Shown here: one piece after another, positions 1-11,938 of the stretch
Layout: each line of letters begins with the position of its first letter
Numbering within the stretch: the first letter of the stretch is position 1
Assembly: GCA_022316685.1 (NCBI GenBank)
Contig: JAKJHU010000108.1
Location: forward strand, 558,001 to 622,000
DNA: 64,000 nt
Origin: Progne subis subis
Taxonomy: Eukaryota > Chordata > Aves > Passeriformes > Hirundinidae
Reading direction: 5' to 3'
The notes under the pieces: generated by a model
Databases searched by the model: none
The model's input: the letters and a program-made list of their open reading frames with translations, nothing else
Told to the model about the DNA's origin: nothing
Position numbers and translations under genes: made by a program

Positions 1-1472
1 TGGCTGGAGGGGAAAGTTCCCAGCTCTTCTCCTGGTGGTGTTGCCCTTCCAGTTCCTAAGAGCTTCCCGAAGTGGTCAGCGCTCAGAAATGAAATAATTT
101 CAGTGATAACATCTCTGAAAGGGCAGCACTGTCGGTCAGGTCTCCTAAATGAGTGACTTTGAACCTTCTGTCCTTTGGCAAAGGAGCCTGTGAAAGGTGA
201 GACTCTCACAAATGAGAAACAAACAGCTTTTCTCTGTAGTTGAGCTCGTGTCTGAATTGGAAAACTTCTAAGAGCTGGCATCAAAAAACATCTTCAAAGC
301 CTTTTTTTATAAATGAAAGTATCAACAGGAGTCAGGGGCCTTGGTTGAGGGGCTCTCACAAATCCCACGAGGTGCTTATCTGCCTGTTCTGGTGGCTGAT
401 AGCCTTTGAAAATCTGTCCCACAGCACTTGAATCGCTCCTAGAAATGGAATTTACACTTCTCAATCACCTGCCTGCAAACACAGCCCTGGCCCCGCCTTT
501 TCCTAATTGCCGCATCAATTAAAAGCCTCCCTGCACTGCTGCTGCACAGCCCCTGGCGGATGGTGGGCAGTGCAGGAATTTCACCCAGGCTGCTTTTTAT
601 GGTCCCCACTCTTTGGGAAACGCAGCAGGATTTAGTGAGGGGAAACCCGTCTTTGTTCCCTCCTTCCCATCCAGCGAACTAATTGAAAACAACATGAATG
701 TTAATGGTGCATTTCGCGTTTGGAAGTTAGAGGGGTGATTAATACGTCGTACATTGTGTATTAACACCTTCTCAGGGGCATAATGAAGACAAAATATATG
801 CTCTGAGACGAGGCTGTTTATTTCTCCGTGTGTTCCGCCAGCCCTGCCCACGCTGAAATACAAGCTTTCCGATCCAGGGGTTTTTTTGCTTCAAAGCATA
901 ATTTTAAATCAATCAATAAACTTTTATGTCTTAATCTTTTTTTTTTTTTTTCCTTCCAATTTTCCCCCCTCTTTTTGATGGGGTGGCTGGAGCAAGAGGC
1001 ACAAAGGGAACGGGATTTGAGGAGGGGAAAGGCCAGTGCCAGGTTCCTGGGGCTGTCACCTCGCGGTGCTGGGAGCGATCTGTTGGTGGAGGAAAGCTGC
1101 AAAAAGATTCCAGGCAAAGCTTTTTTCCTCTCCCTTCTGCTCCTTGACCGATGGCTCCGGAATCCTTGTAATGCTGCCTTTATTTTTTTTTTATTTTTTT
1201 TTTATTTTTTTTTCCCTTTAATTATTGTGATGAATGGCTGCTGTGGCTGGAGCTTGGCTGGAGGCCGGGCTTTGATGGATCTGTGAGGCTGCTGGGGGCT
1301 CTGAGCGCATCCCTGTGACGGGCACAGATCAGTCTCCTCTGTCCCTGCCTGGGGCTGCTCTAACTGGGCCACTTCTCCCCTTCCACCTGGTGGATGCTCC
1401 TCACCCTTCCAAGGGTTGTCACCACCTGGATTGGGGCGCTGCTGTGGCCCCAAACTCGCCGTTGGTTTATCC
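1..1472. other. Unique sequence, no gene seen
   Basis: The only structure I see is T-rich runs: a pure T run near 937-951 and a TTTATTTT-type stretch at about 1180-1216. They create spurious phenylalanine-rich frames. No splice-bounded exon or repeat family is recognised. Confidence 0.5.
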
Positions 1473-1850
1473 TGTTAGGAAAATTAATCCACGAACACCA
1501 GAGGTTGATATCCAAAAAGGAGACAGAGGAGTGCTTTTACTTTATTTGAATAAAGGGAGAGGCCATGGGGCATTTCCCCTGGGGTCTCTCAGTTTTTCAG
1601 AGGACTCAGCCTCCTTTTTATCCCAATTTCCCGGCCGCATTTCCCTCTCTCTTTCCCCATTGGCTGAGGGACTTGAGAGGCACAGACTTCCCGAAATGCC
1701 TAAGATTCCCCTTTTAATGTATAACTCCCCTAATTTTTAATTTTTATGGCATTTATGGGTTTTTCCCCATTGTTGCTTTCATCTTTCAATATTCAATTTC
1801 ATTAAATTTCATACTTGCAAAGGCAAGTATCTTTTTATCCATTCATCAAT
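1473..1850 (-). mobile_element. Endogenous-retrovirus LTR-like fragment (minus orientation)
   Basis: Read on the minus strand, this block has the order expected of a retroviral LTR: a TATA-like GGATAAAAAGG near 1615-1625, then AATAAA near 1550, then a T-rich stretch, ending in TTTTCCTAACA. On the plus strand it begins TGTTAGGA at 1473. The upstream end of U3 is not resolved, and no clean target-site duplication was found, although TTTATCC occurs just before 1473 and again near 1834 and 1892. The family is not identified. It could also be a non-LTR unique segment, so the call is moderate. Confidence 0.5.
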
Positions 1851-2260
1851 CAGTGGAATCCTTACCATTGTATCTCTCATCTCTCAGTGCTAGTTTTATC
1901 CACCAGCAGACCCAGGGCTTGTTTGTAAAGGCAAATCTTGTCATTCCTCTCAATCCCAACCTCTTGTCTGTGCCATATTCCCAAAGCTCTGCTTCCAGGA
2001 GGGATTTGGGCAGGGATCACAGCCCTTGGCATAGCTTTGGGGAGCAGTGACATCCTGATCAATACCAAAAGGGTTAATTCTGCGCCTTTGTGCTCTAGGA
2101 GAGTTCCAAAGTCCCCCAGAAGTTGGTTTTGTTCGAACAGGCTCGTTGTTTCCCGAGAAACTCGCAGCTCCCGCTGCCCTGCGTCTCCCATGCGCCTTCT
2201 GCTGTCCCTTTCTTAACCAGACCCAGTCTCTCGTTTGCTAAACGAACCTTGGGCCCAGCA
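1851..2260 (-). other. Possible internal remnant next to the LTR-like fragment
   Basis: A 104-codon open frame runs on the minus strand at 1877-2191, directly upstream (in that orientation) of the LTR-like block, where the 3' internal region of a provirus would be. I do not recognise a Gag, Pol or Env motif in it, so it may be chance. If it is retroviral it is short and isolated. Confidence 0.2.
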
Positions 2261-2416
2261 GACGTGGTCAGAGCCGGGAGGAAATGAACAATTCCGCTGA
2301 ATTCACTGGACTGACGATTCCAGTTAATTCCAGCATGCCGTGACGGGAGAAGGGGAATTCCAAACTGAGGATGGGGTTAGATGGGATCTTAGTTAAAAAT
2401 ACTTTCCTGTGAGGGC

Positions 2417-2556
2417 CTGGCACGATTTTTCCAGAGCAGCTGTGGCTGTCTCTGGATCCCTGGAAGCGTCTAAGGCCAGGCTGGAGCAATTTGGGATAGA
2501 TGGAGATGTCCCTGCCCATGGGTGGGATTTAAGGTCCATTCCAACCCATTCAGTGC
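2417..2556 (-). mobile_element. CR1 LINE 3' fragment (antisense)
   Basis: The plus strand reads as the reverse complement of a CR1 3' end: CTGGCACGATTTTTCCAGAG, then CTCTGGATCCCTGGAAGCGT, then GGCCAGGCTGGAGCAA, then TTTAAGGTCCATTCCAACCC. It is short and diverged, and no ORF2 sequence is attached. Confidence 0.75.
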
Positions 2557-5500
2557 TTCCACACCATTGGTATTCACCTGCTGCTCTGTGTGCGCTGGAG
2601 ATTTATTATTTTTAGTGTGACTTTGTGTGGTGACATTGGAATTGTTCCCCTCAGCTTGGGATTTTGGCTGGGGTTGTTTATGATGGACAGTGTGAGATTT
2701 TTAAATTTTGTTTGTGTAATGAGGAATGTCCGGGTCAGTGCTTAGATGTGCTCGTGGGGAAGCGCGGGATCTGTTGAAATTCTCATAAATCCCATAAATC
2801 CTCAGGGACACAGTGGAGCTGTGACCCAGAAAAGCCCTTCAGGTGGGAAGGCAGGACAGTGATGCTCCAAACCTCGAGCATCAGCTGTTCCAGGAGGAGG
2901 GAGCAGACCCACAACCCTGTGGATAAAACCTCAGCACGGGGCTGGAAGGTTTTTTTTTGTTTTTCCAGCTGTGACTTTTCCGTCCATCCCAGCTCACCCC
3001 AGCCCCTCTCCACGGGCAGCAAGGCTGATGAGCATCCCCATTTTTGCCTCTCTGAGTAGAAAACTCTGGGAAAGGACTCCTTGGGAATATTGTGGTGGGT
3101 GGGAGTGTGTGCTGAGGCACATTATGTAACTGCAGGAAGGGGAGGGCGGGCACGGGAGCTGTAACACGTCTATAATTAAACACAACAAACAGCCAGAAAA
3201 CAACAAACACTTCTTAAACCCCATCCTTAGCCACAGCTGAATTATTATTTTCCTGCTTTGGCAAAGATCTTAGAGGGGAAAGCGACAGGGGGAGAAGCAT
3301 CTACTTGTTAATTCATTAAGTGTGTTTGAAACCTTTTTTTTTGTGGCGGGAGGTTGGGGTGTTTTTGTTTTTTGGGGTTTTTTTTGTGTCTTTAATGAAT
3401 GAAAATGAAATCTGAGAATGGGTAGAGAGCCCTGGTGAGAGGGGCAGAGCTCCCTCAGGCTGTAGGCAGCTCCTATTAATAGCACCTGGCACTGCTGTTC
3501 CCACCAGTTGGGTGAAAAAGAGCCCCGGTTCTGGAGTGTTATTCCAAACAGGGAGGGGAGGAACCAACCTGGAGTAATTCCTGCTCTGCAAGCTGAGTGT
3601 TTATCCATTTTCTGAATGAATGGAGATGTGCTTTATTTATTAAAACGAGCAAAATGCCTTTTTCCTTCAGGACTTGGCATATTTTTTTTTTCTGTCCTTG
3701 CTGCCTCCTCTCCCTTTTATCTGCCTTTAAGCCATGTATTTGCATGAAACCAGCATAAAACTCTGTTTTATCCGGATGATAGCTGGCTCCAAATTAAGGC
3801 TCTGGGGTTTCTTGGCTGTGTCCCTGCCCTCAGAGCAGAGTCCCGTGGCTGTGGACATGATCTTACCCTGCTCCATCTTAACCTCCTTCCTTGCTCGCCT
3901 CTAATTAATCTCCCGTTAATAACCCAGCCCAAAAGAGCTACAGCTCTGAGGAGTCGCGGGCAGAAAGAGCTGGAATTCGGAGCGATGTTTGAAATCTGAG
4001 TTTTCAGGTTGGTGGAGCAGGGTTTTCCCCTTCTCCTGCCGTTCCCAGCTGTGGTGGGAGGCAGGATTTACTGCTGCTCTTCCCTGGCCTCCTGCTCCAC
4101 CAGGCATTCCAGCCTGGACATAAATCCAGGGCTGTTGCTTCTCCCAGCCGTGCTGGTGAGCTCAGGACAGCTTTGTGCTCGCTGTTCCATGTCTGTCCGT
4201 CTGTCTGTCACCTCTCCCGGGCTCAGATCCTGATTTTTGGGGGCTGTGTCCTTATCTGCAGCTTGCCTGGTGCTGGAGGCAGCGTTGTCCTCTCCCAGTT
4301 TGGGCAGCTCACGTGCTGTGACCCCTGAGCAAACCCTGCTGGGTGTGGGGATGCGGGTGAGGGAGAACAGGCTGGAAAACGGAGATGGATCCGGGAATTC
4401 CTGGAGGTGATGCAGGAGCTGGCAAGGCCTGGTTACCACCCATGGTTTTGATTCTTTATGATTTTTGATTATTTATGGTTTTGATTCTTTATAAAGGAGA
4501 CCATCTTAAAGGAGGGGTTGTGAGGTCCTTCTTGCTCATGGATAAGGATTTCCCCAATCCTCCAGGGATCCTTCTCTGCTCTGGAATTGTCGGGGTTGTG
4601 CTGCCACTCCGAAAAGCCTGGGATGCTGCTGGCACCTGGAGATCTGAGGGGATGATCCCATGGGTGCCTCAGCAATTCCATTGTCCTGGAATGCTCGGGC
4701 AGGAGCCAGAGGTGACTGCCCTTAGGACCATTCCCGTGGGGGATTTCCCCTTTCATGCCTGCAGGCAGAGTAAATCCCGACTTTCTCCATCCATCAGCGT
4801 GAGCCCTGCTGCTCAGACCTTCAGCACATTGCTGGAGCCGCTTCCAGGAGAATAATTCAGGGGATAAGGAGTCCCCAGGCCCAACTTAGGAACGGCTTGT
4901 AATGACTCCCAGGGAGCAATTCCAGCATCCATAATCCTGGGATTCCTGGGAGGAGCCACACCTGTGGGGGTGGGAGGGAGCAAAGCTACAAACCCGGGGC
5001 AGTTTGTGGGGTTTTTCCGTGGAGATGGAGTGTGGGGAGCAGCACCGGGGCAAGGAGGGAGTGAAGGGGCTGGTTAAAAAGATAAAGGCACAAACCTGAA
5101 AGTCATTTTAGAAACCTTCATCCGAAAAATAAAAAATAAAATAAATCCGACTCAGAGGCTGTTAAGAGCAGAATGAAGGCTCAGATCAATAGGCTTTGAA
5201 TGAATTCCTATAAAAAGGAAGAATTTGGGTTTGACTTTGTAGGCACACTGCAGGAGAATCGAATCCATTGTCCCCAAAGGAGCTGTTCCAGCCCTCCTCT
5301 TGTCAAGATACTCGGGGATTTTAAAACCTGCCAGGTTTTAGTGGTGTTGGGGAAGGAAAAAAAAAGGTAGAGGAGAGGTGGAAATTAAACCACAAATGTT
5401 CACAATAAAATAGTGACAGAAATGGAGGTGGACAGGGAAGAAGAGAGAATCTGGATTCGGTGGCAGGGGAGCAGTAACTCAGCCCAGTGTTTGGGCTGCT

Positions 5501-6381
5501 CTCAGGCATTGCTGCAAAGGCTGAAATCAACCCAGAGCTGGGGGTTTGGTGCATTTTGGTGTCAAAAATGTGATTCTCATCCAGGGAACTGCTTGGCTGC
5601 CCCCCACCTTCTGAAATGAGCCCAAAATCTGGGCACTGAAGTGTTTTCCAAGCACGTACCTGAATGTTTGTGCCTCGCCTCTTGTCAAACCCACAAACTT
5701 ATGCTCTGCTCACACACAGATTTTCCACCTTAAATCTGAGTTCTCTGTGTGGATATATGGCAAAATTACTTTTTTTTTGACAGTGATAATTCCTTTTTCG
5801 GTGGCATTTCTTGGCTCTCCCTCCCAAATCTCCTTACAGGGGGAGTCTGGGTGTGCCCTCTGAGGGCTGCAGGCGTCTTCTCTCCTTGTAGCAATGCTTG
5901 AACCCGTGTTGGGATTTCCAGGGTTCTTATGGGGTGGACAAAATGGCATTATTGAAACTCTTTTGGATAAACCCCTGCACTACCAAAGCCAAGAAGCATA
6001 GGAATGCTGCCCCTTGGGGCTCCCAAAACCAGCTGGGAGCCTTTGGAGGAGCAGCTGGGATTTTTGGGAGTGGATTTCCTGGGGAGGGGGATTCCCCTGC
6101 TCTGATATTGCCCCTTCCTGCCCCAAGCAGAGCCAGAAATGGGAATAATGGGAATAAAAGCGTCAAATTTTGTGCATTTTCCCCTTGAATGTGCAAAACT
6201 CAGGGTTATGTTTTGAAGGGGTTTCTGAGCATGTGGCTGAGACTCGATCCTCATTGCACTCACCCAAATCCTGGTGGATCAGGTGCTGCCAAACCCAAAT
6301 GAATCCTTTGATTTTTATTACTTTTTCCTTGGACCTTCTGTATTCCCACAAAGTTAAGATACTGGAAGGTCCAAACCTGAA
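2557..6381. other. Unique intronic/flanking sequence, no gene seen
   Basis: No exon or element is recognised. A small partial duplication of ATGGTTTTGATTCTTTAT occurs at about 4441-4492. Scattered T and A runs account for low-complexity stretches, for example near 3331-3390 and 5350-5370. Confidence 0.45.
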
Positions 6382-6743
6382 AGGAGTTTTCCAGCTCCAT
6401 TTAATGAAATTTTGTTTCTGCTGCGTTTTGTTGGGTTTTTTTTGTTGGTGTTCCCATTGGGAGGATGGGATATTTCAGGGCTTGCAGTGTTATCCTGGGA
6501 TCTTGATTCAGTGTCCTGTCAACCCACAGGCGCTGTGGGATTCTGGAAAATCCCTCTGGAAGAGGAAGAGGGTCTTTGAGTCTTGGTTTTTAATGCCAGG
6601 ATGGAAAAATGCTGAGAGGAGCTCCTCGCTTGTGTCACCTCCTGTGGGGCTGGTGTGGGGTTCTCCCAATGAGAAAAAGAAAAAAAAAAAACCCAACAAA
6701 ATCCACCACAACCCAAATTTCATCAAATGGAGCTGGAAACTCC
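6382..6743. repeat. Long inverted repeat, about 82-bp arms around a 197-bp spacer
   Basis: The left arm (6382-6463) runs from AGGAGTTTTCCAGCTCCATT to CCCATTGGGAG. The right arm (6661-6743) is its reverse complement with some mismatches and a longer A run: CTCCCAATGAG, then ACCCAACAAAATCC, then AATGGAGCTGGAAACTCC. The two arms give near-identical peptides when read on opposite strands. A transcript could fold into a long hairpin. I see no transposase, and the flanks show no obvious target duplication, so whether it is a foldback element or a local inversion-duplication is open. Confidence 0.75.
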
Positions 6744-6965
6744 ATGAATAAGTATTAGCAGCGTTGTGTGGCAAAAGCTGATAGGCTGGAAAGCATTTAA
6801 AAGGTATTGTAACAAAGAAATAGGTTGGTTTCTGATAGAATGTCATTGACTTTTACACCTCTTGTGTCTCACCCTTCTACAAGGCTGACAATGGAATAAA
6901 ATCTTGTGATTTTTATTCTCAGTTACCTCGTTTCCTTCTGTAGAGCTGGGCTTTTCCAACGCTCT

Positions 6966-7272
6966 GCAAAGCCATCACGAGCGTGTGGGGTTTGTTTGGA
7001 TGTTGGTTTTTGGAGACGGTCATTGTAGCTCCTCTCCAAAGCCCACCAGGAGCGTGTGGGGTTTATTTGGACATGGATTTTTGGAGACCATTGCATCTCC
7101 TCTCTAAAGCCCATCACGAGCATGTGGGGTTTATTTGGATGTGGGGTTTTGGAGAAGAGCATTGCAGCTCCTTTCTGAAACCCCATCATGAGTGTCTGGG
7201 GTTTATTTGGACGCGGATTTTTGGAGCAGGTCATTGCAGCTCCTCTCCAAAGCCCACCAGGAGCGTGTGGGG
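6966..7272. repeat. Minisatellite, about 71-bp unit, a little over four copies
   Basis: The phrase GAGCGTGTGGGGTTTATTTG, or a close variant, recurs near 6978, 7050, 7118, 7189 and 7261. Each is followed by a GATTTTTGGAGA-like core and CATTGCAGCTCCTCTCCAAA. Copies differ at scattered bases, so the array is old. Confidence 0.85.
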
Positions 7273-10200
7273 CCAGCAGGCAGCTCCAGAGGCGCTGCTG
7301 GCAGCTTTTGCTTCTCCGTTTGCCCGCGACAGCGATGAATTGCCATCACAGGGGATGACTAAACAGCTTCGTTACCACGTCGTTAATTACCTTCATCCCC
7401 GCGCTGCTCTGGCCCACGCTCTGAGGCAGAGCGCTGACCTGATGCTACCAGAGCTGTGTTGCTTGTCCTGAGCTGTCAGGGGGAGAATTATGAGAGGCTC
7501 TTCCTCTGGTGAATCACTGCTCCGGTTTGGGGTGAGAGAAGGGATTTGGCAGAGGGAATTTGCCTCGCGTGACCCCGCCCGCTTTGTGTCTGCAGTCAGC
7601 TCCTGGAGTCACTTTTCCAGTTCCCCGTCCCGCTGTGGGGATGGCAGCGGCTGAGCTGCTGCAGCACAGGGCAAAAAACCCCCGTGGGAATGTTGTTAAA
7701 AGCCGTCGTTTCCTCGTTTTGCTGAATGTTGGGCTTCTCTGCCAGCGCTGTGACTTCAGGTGTGAAATAAAGGCAGCATCTTCCAGTTCTGTTTCAGGAC
7801 TTTGAGGCACAGGGTGGAATTGTTGGGGTTGTGCTGTGTAGGGACTCAGGTGATCCTTGTGGCTCCCTTCCAGCTGAGGATATTCCGTAGTTCTCTGGGA
7901 TATTCCTTTTTTTTTTTGCTGTGCAGAGCAGGACTTGATTTGACTGACAAGAGACATCATTTTTGGGGACGAGGAGCCGTGATGATTTCATTCGTGGTGC
8001 AAATAAACGGCAATAAAGTCCAGCTAGGCAGAAGGAGAAGGGCTGGAAGGAGGGAAACACATTCCAAGTGCAGCTGGAAAAATGCTGCTCCAGGTTCCCG
8101 GTGCCTGGGTTATTCCTGGCCGGAGCTAATGATGATGTATGAGCCTTGCAGAACACTCTTCATCCTGACGCCTCTGCTGGAGAGGTCTGTGACATTATTC
8201 TCTCTAGGTACAGGTGGGAAAATTAATGCATAAGGAGAGAAAGTTTGGCCAAGCAGCAGAGTCGGGGAGGAAATCTTGGTGTCCTGAAGCAGTGTCAGGC
8301 TTTGCCTCACAGGAGCTTTTCCCAGCTCCTGGAATTTCCTGGTGCCGTAGTTGCTAAATCAAACCCTGCTGTTTTGGAAGGGTCAGCAAGTTTTATTCTC
8401 CTTATTTCTGCGTAATTCCTCATCTGGTGGCTTCCATGGGATGGCACAAAGGGCTCTGAACCCCATGTGCCAGCGAGAAAAAAACCAAACATGAGTTTAT
8501 CATCATCATCGTCGTCATCTCCCTTCTGCTGAGGAGCTGCTGGCAGTGCCACCTGCCAGTGCTTTAACTCTCACAGACTGCTCACACAGCGCGTTTTTGA
8601 GGTTTTTTTGGGGGATGTCAGAGCTTCTACAGCTCCCTAAAAAGCCTTGGGGAAGAGCGAGGCCCATGGCTGGTTTGGGGTGTGCCCATGGATGGGGTCA
8701 CAGCTGTGTGTGCAGGGCTGCCCAGCCCCAGGGACATTGCCACCCCTTTTCTGGTCCTGGTTTTGGGACAGAATCCTCATTTTAGCATGGACAAAGTAAG
8801 TGCTGAATTACACCGGTTCGCATTGCCTGCTCCTGAAATGCGTCAGTGTCCCTTTGTCCCTCTCTGGTTCCTCTCTCAGGGTGCAGAATTCTGTCTTGTC
8901 CCTGTTTCCTGCCCTGTGGTTCTCAGTTATTAGCAGCTAAAATCTGTTTCTTGCAGTTTGTGGGGCTTTTTGTCCTTATTTTTCCTTGCTTGGATCCATT
9001 GGAGCCATTCTGCACCAACCCAGGGATCTGCCAAGACCTGACTCTCTTTTTTTTATATTTTTTTCTCTCCTCTGTGTAACGCCACTGCTCCTACCTTTGC
9101 ACCAGGGAAAATGTGCTGGCCAGGAGTCACCCAGCGAGGAAGAGTGGGTCAGCACCAGTGGGAGCAGGGATAAAGCCATGAAAAACCCTAAAAATCAGGG
9201 AAACCCTCCGTTGGACAGGAACGTGTGCCTTCCCTCCTGATCTGGCTCTTTTCCTTGGCTTCCCCTCGGTTCCCAGGTGTTGGCTCTGCTGCCTCCCTCA
9301 GCTTCTCCATCACCGTGGGAAGAGCTGGATCAGGACAGAGGGGGGAAGGGGCTCTGCCTGCCTGCCCTGCACTCCCTGCTTGCAGTGCTGCTGAGCTCCC
9401 CCTCCCGAGATGCTGCACACATGGCCCCAACAGCTCTGGGGAGCAGATTCTTCTCATTTGTGTGAAGGCAAATGGGCTTGGAAGTGCCTGAACGGCTGCA
9501 GCAAGAGCGACGGGGGAAATGAGGGATTTTTGGGGTGTTGTGATCAGGTTTGGTTCCTACAGCTGCAGCCAGGGGTGGTGGCACTCACAAGGGGATTCTC
9601 TGCCCTGGTGACATCCTGAGCCATGAACTCGTGGCACAAACCTGCCCAGCATCTCCCAGCTGTCACTGGGGAGCTGATGTTGGCTCTCTTTTGGGAAACT
9701 TCTCGCTCATTAAGGGTTTTATCACCCGGAGAAGCCGCTGGGGTGGAAAGAGCCATTTCTGCCCGGTGGAAATCCCTGCTATTTATTCCGTGAGCTAAAG
9801 GTCAGGCTGGCAATCTCCCCTAGGTGGATAAAATAAGAAACCCTCCCCTCTCTGCTGCCGGGGCTTGCTTGGAGCGCTTTTTGTTATCCCAACACTCCTG
9901 TGGGAGGGAGCAATGGGCTGGGGAGATTCTGGAGCTGGTTCCTTGCTCACTCAGAGGCTTCACTCACGTCCCCACCCCACGCTCAGAAATTGCTGCTGCC
10001 CACCAGGAGCTGATTAAATGTTAAGGGGAGCTCGAGCTTCCCACTGCAGCTGTGCAGGATGTGGCACAGCCCAGAATTCCAGTCAGACTAAAATCAAATT
10101 AAAGTTTCCCAGCGTGATGTTTTAGGAGGAGGAGTAGGAAAAAAATAATAATAATAAAAAAACACAAGATGGGCTAAAAGAAAAAAAAAACCCAAACAAA

Positions 10201-11048
10201 AAGAGCCCCCCTGCAGAGTTCATCTGGTGGATGGAGTTACATTAAGTGAATGGAAATTAAAGGCTTTTCATAGACATCTTCAGTATAATTTGATGGAAGA
10301 CTTTAATTATTTCAAAGTGCCTAAGAAAAGGAGCTTGGAATGATTTTGGGAAGGTGGTGGGGGGGAAGCTTTCATAAAAATATCTCCCTTCAGCAGCATT
10401 TCGAGCTGTTGTTGGGCTGAAAGGCTGCTGTCAGCTCCAGGGGAGGGATTTGAAAATCCTGTGCCCCCCATCCCTCCCTAGAGAGCAATTCCTGCCTGAG
10501 TGGCAGCAGCCTGGGGAGAGAGGGACAGGGATGAGAGGGGGAGGCTGCAGGAGGAGCAGAGGCTCCAGTGCTGCCAGGCAGCTCCTTTATCAGCCCTTCC
10601 CAAGGCACGGGGGTGGAGAGGGCTCCTGGCTGGAACAGGAGGCGGGGAATTGGGATCTCTCTTGGAGTCTCAGGCTGAGCGAGCATCCTCTCCTGGGCAC
10701 TCTGGGGACGTGGGCCATTGTAGTCATTGTGCTGTGGTTGTCACTCATCCAATTCTTGCTTGGACAGCTCAGGAATTAATGGCTCCTTGTCTGGTCTCCA
10801 GGTTGACATAAATCCAGGGATCTGGAGACTGTCCATTCTTTCCCTGGGACTTGGATGCTCTGCTCCTGCCTCCAGCCTGGCTCGCTTTTAGGCAGAAATG
10901 TGGCCTCTTCCTGCTCTGAGTGCTCAGTGTTTTTAACTCCTCCTCTTCCCCAGACGCTGATATTCCTGTCTCTCCTTCCACGTGCCGCTCTCTGGGACGG
11001 GGAGGGCAGGAAGCTGAACAGAATTGGGGGCAGGACTGCACAAACCAG
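7273..11048. other. Unique sequence with low-complexity patches, no gene seen
   Basis: A short ATC/GTC triplet run lies at about 8499-8518 (read from the other strand it gives Asp repeats). An A-rich stretch with AAT repeats lies at about 10136-10200. No CR1, LTR or splice-bounded exon was recognised. Confidence 0.45.
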
Positions 11049-11235
11049 GTTTAGAATCCAACGTTTAGGTTGGAAAAGACCTCCCAGACAGCCGAGCCCA
11101 AGCTGTCCAAACCCCACCGAGTGCCACCTCCAGGGGTTCCTTGGACACCCCCAGGGATGGGCGCTCCAGACCTCCCTGGACAGCCCCTGCCAGGGCTGAA
11201 CAACCCTTTCAGGGCAGGAATTCTTCCTGGGCAGG
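11049..11235 (+). mobile_element. CR1 LINE 3' fragment (sense)
   Basis: Recognised by TTTAGGTTGGAAAAGACCTC, then GAGTGCCACCTCCAGGGGTT, CCTTGGACACCCCCAGGGAT and CTCCCTGGACAGCCCCTGCC, in CR1 3'-end order. It runs almost directly into the pentanucleotide tract at 11261. Confidence 0.85.
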
Positions 11236-11260
11236 ATTCTGCCGCCCATCCGTGGACCCC

Positions 11261-11399
11261 TCTCCTCTCCTCTCCTCTCCTCTCCTCTCCTCTCCTCTCC
11301 TCTCCTCTCCTCTCCTCTCTCCTCTCCTCTCCTCTCCTCTCCTCTCCTCTCCTCTCCTCTCCTCTCCTCTCCTCTCCTCTCCTCTCCTCTCCTCTCCTC
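11261..11399. repeat. (TCTCC)n pentanucleotide microsatellite, 139 bp
   Basis: An almost pure run of TCTCC units with one phase slip near 11319-11322. The plus strand is all pyrimidine and the minus strand all purine, which is the composition needed for triplex (H-DNA) formation. Because five is not a multiple of three, every frame stays open and produces long fake ORFs of repeated Glu/Arg/Gly or Ser/Pro/Leu. Confidence 0.97.
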
Positions 11400-11851
11400 G
11401 GCTGGAGCGGAGCAGCCAAGGCTGGTGGAATTGACACCAAGGAATGGGTTTGAGCTGGCCTGAGTTAAAATATGGTGGAAAACCATCTGCTGTCACAGAT
11501 CCAGGATCCTGCAGATCCTGTGCTGGAGGATGGCAGTGGGGAATGTGAAACCTGGGACCTTGCCTGCTTCTCTGTGCAGCACCAGGGATTTCTCACCAAA
11601 CTCTCCTTGCTGTGCCTCTCCCCCTCCCTTCTGGTGCTCCTGGGGTTGGTTTGGGGGCTCTGTGGGGTCTTTGTGCCCCCTGTGGCACATTGGGCTGGAT
11701 AACAGCACCGTGCTCCTCTGCAGGGATGTCCCGAGGACAAATCCTGGGAATTCAGGGCACAGAGAAAAACAAAACCAGCTTGGAAAAACAGGGGAGAAGC
11801 GGGGAGGACAGCGGGATCCAGTCCCAGGGAATGAGTTTGAGAGCAGGGGAA

Positions 11852-11938
11852 GGCAGGCAGTGATGCCTCCTCCCCAAGGAGGGGGGTTTGGCAGGCAGTG
11901 ATGCCTCCTCCCCAAGGAGGGGGGTTTGGCAGGCAGCT
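11852..11938. repeat. 38-bp tandem duplication
   Basis: The block starting GGCAGGCAGTGATGCCTCCT is repeated exactly from 11852 to 11890, and a third partial copy starts at 11928. The two full copies look identical, so the duplication is recent or conserved by conversion. Each unit holds a small palindrome, CCTCCTCCCCAAGGAGG. Confidence 0.9.

Noticed and set aside
6170..6751. 193-codon open frame on the plus strand
   Set aside because: It spans both arms of the inverted repeat and a poly-A run; the peptide is low complexity at the end and no family was recognised.
10776..11486. 236-codon open frame on the minus strand
   Set aside because: Its middle is the antisense of the (TCTCC)n tract, which stays open in all frames because the unit is 5 bp, and its flank is CR1. 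No domain.
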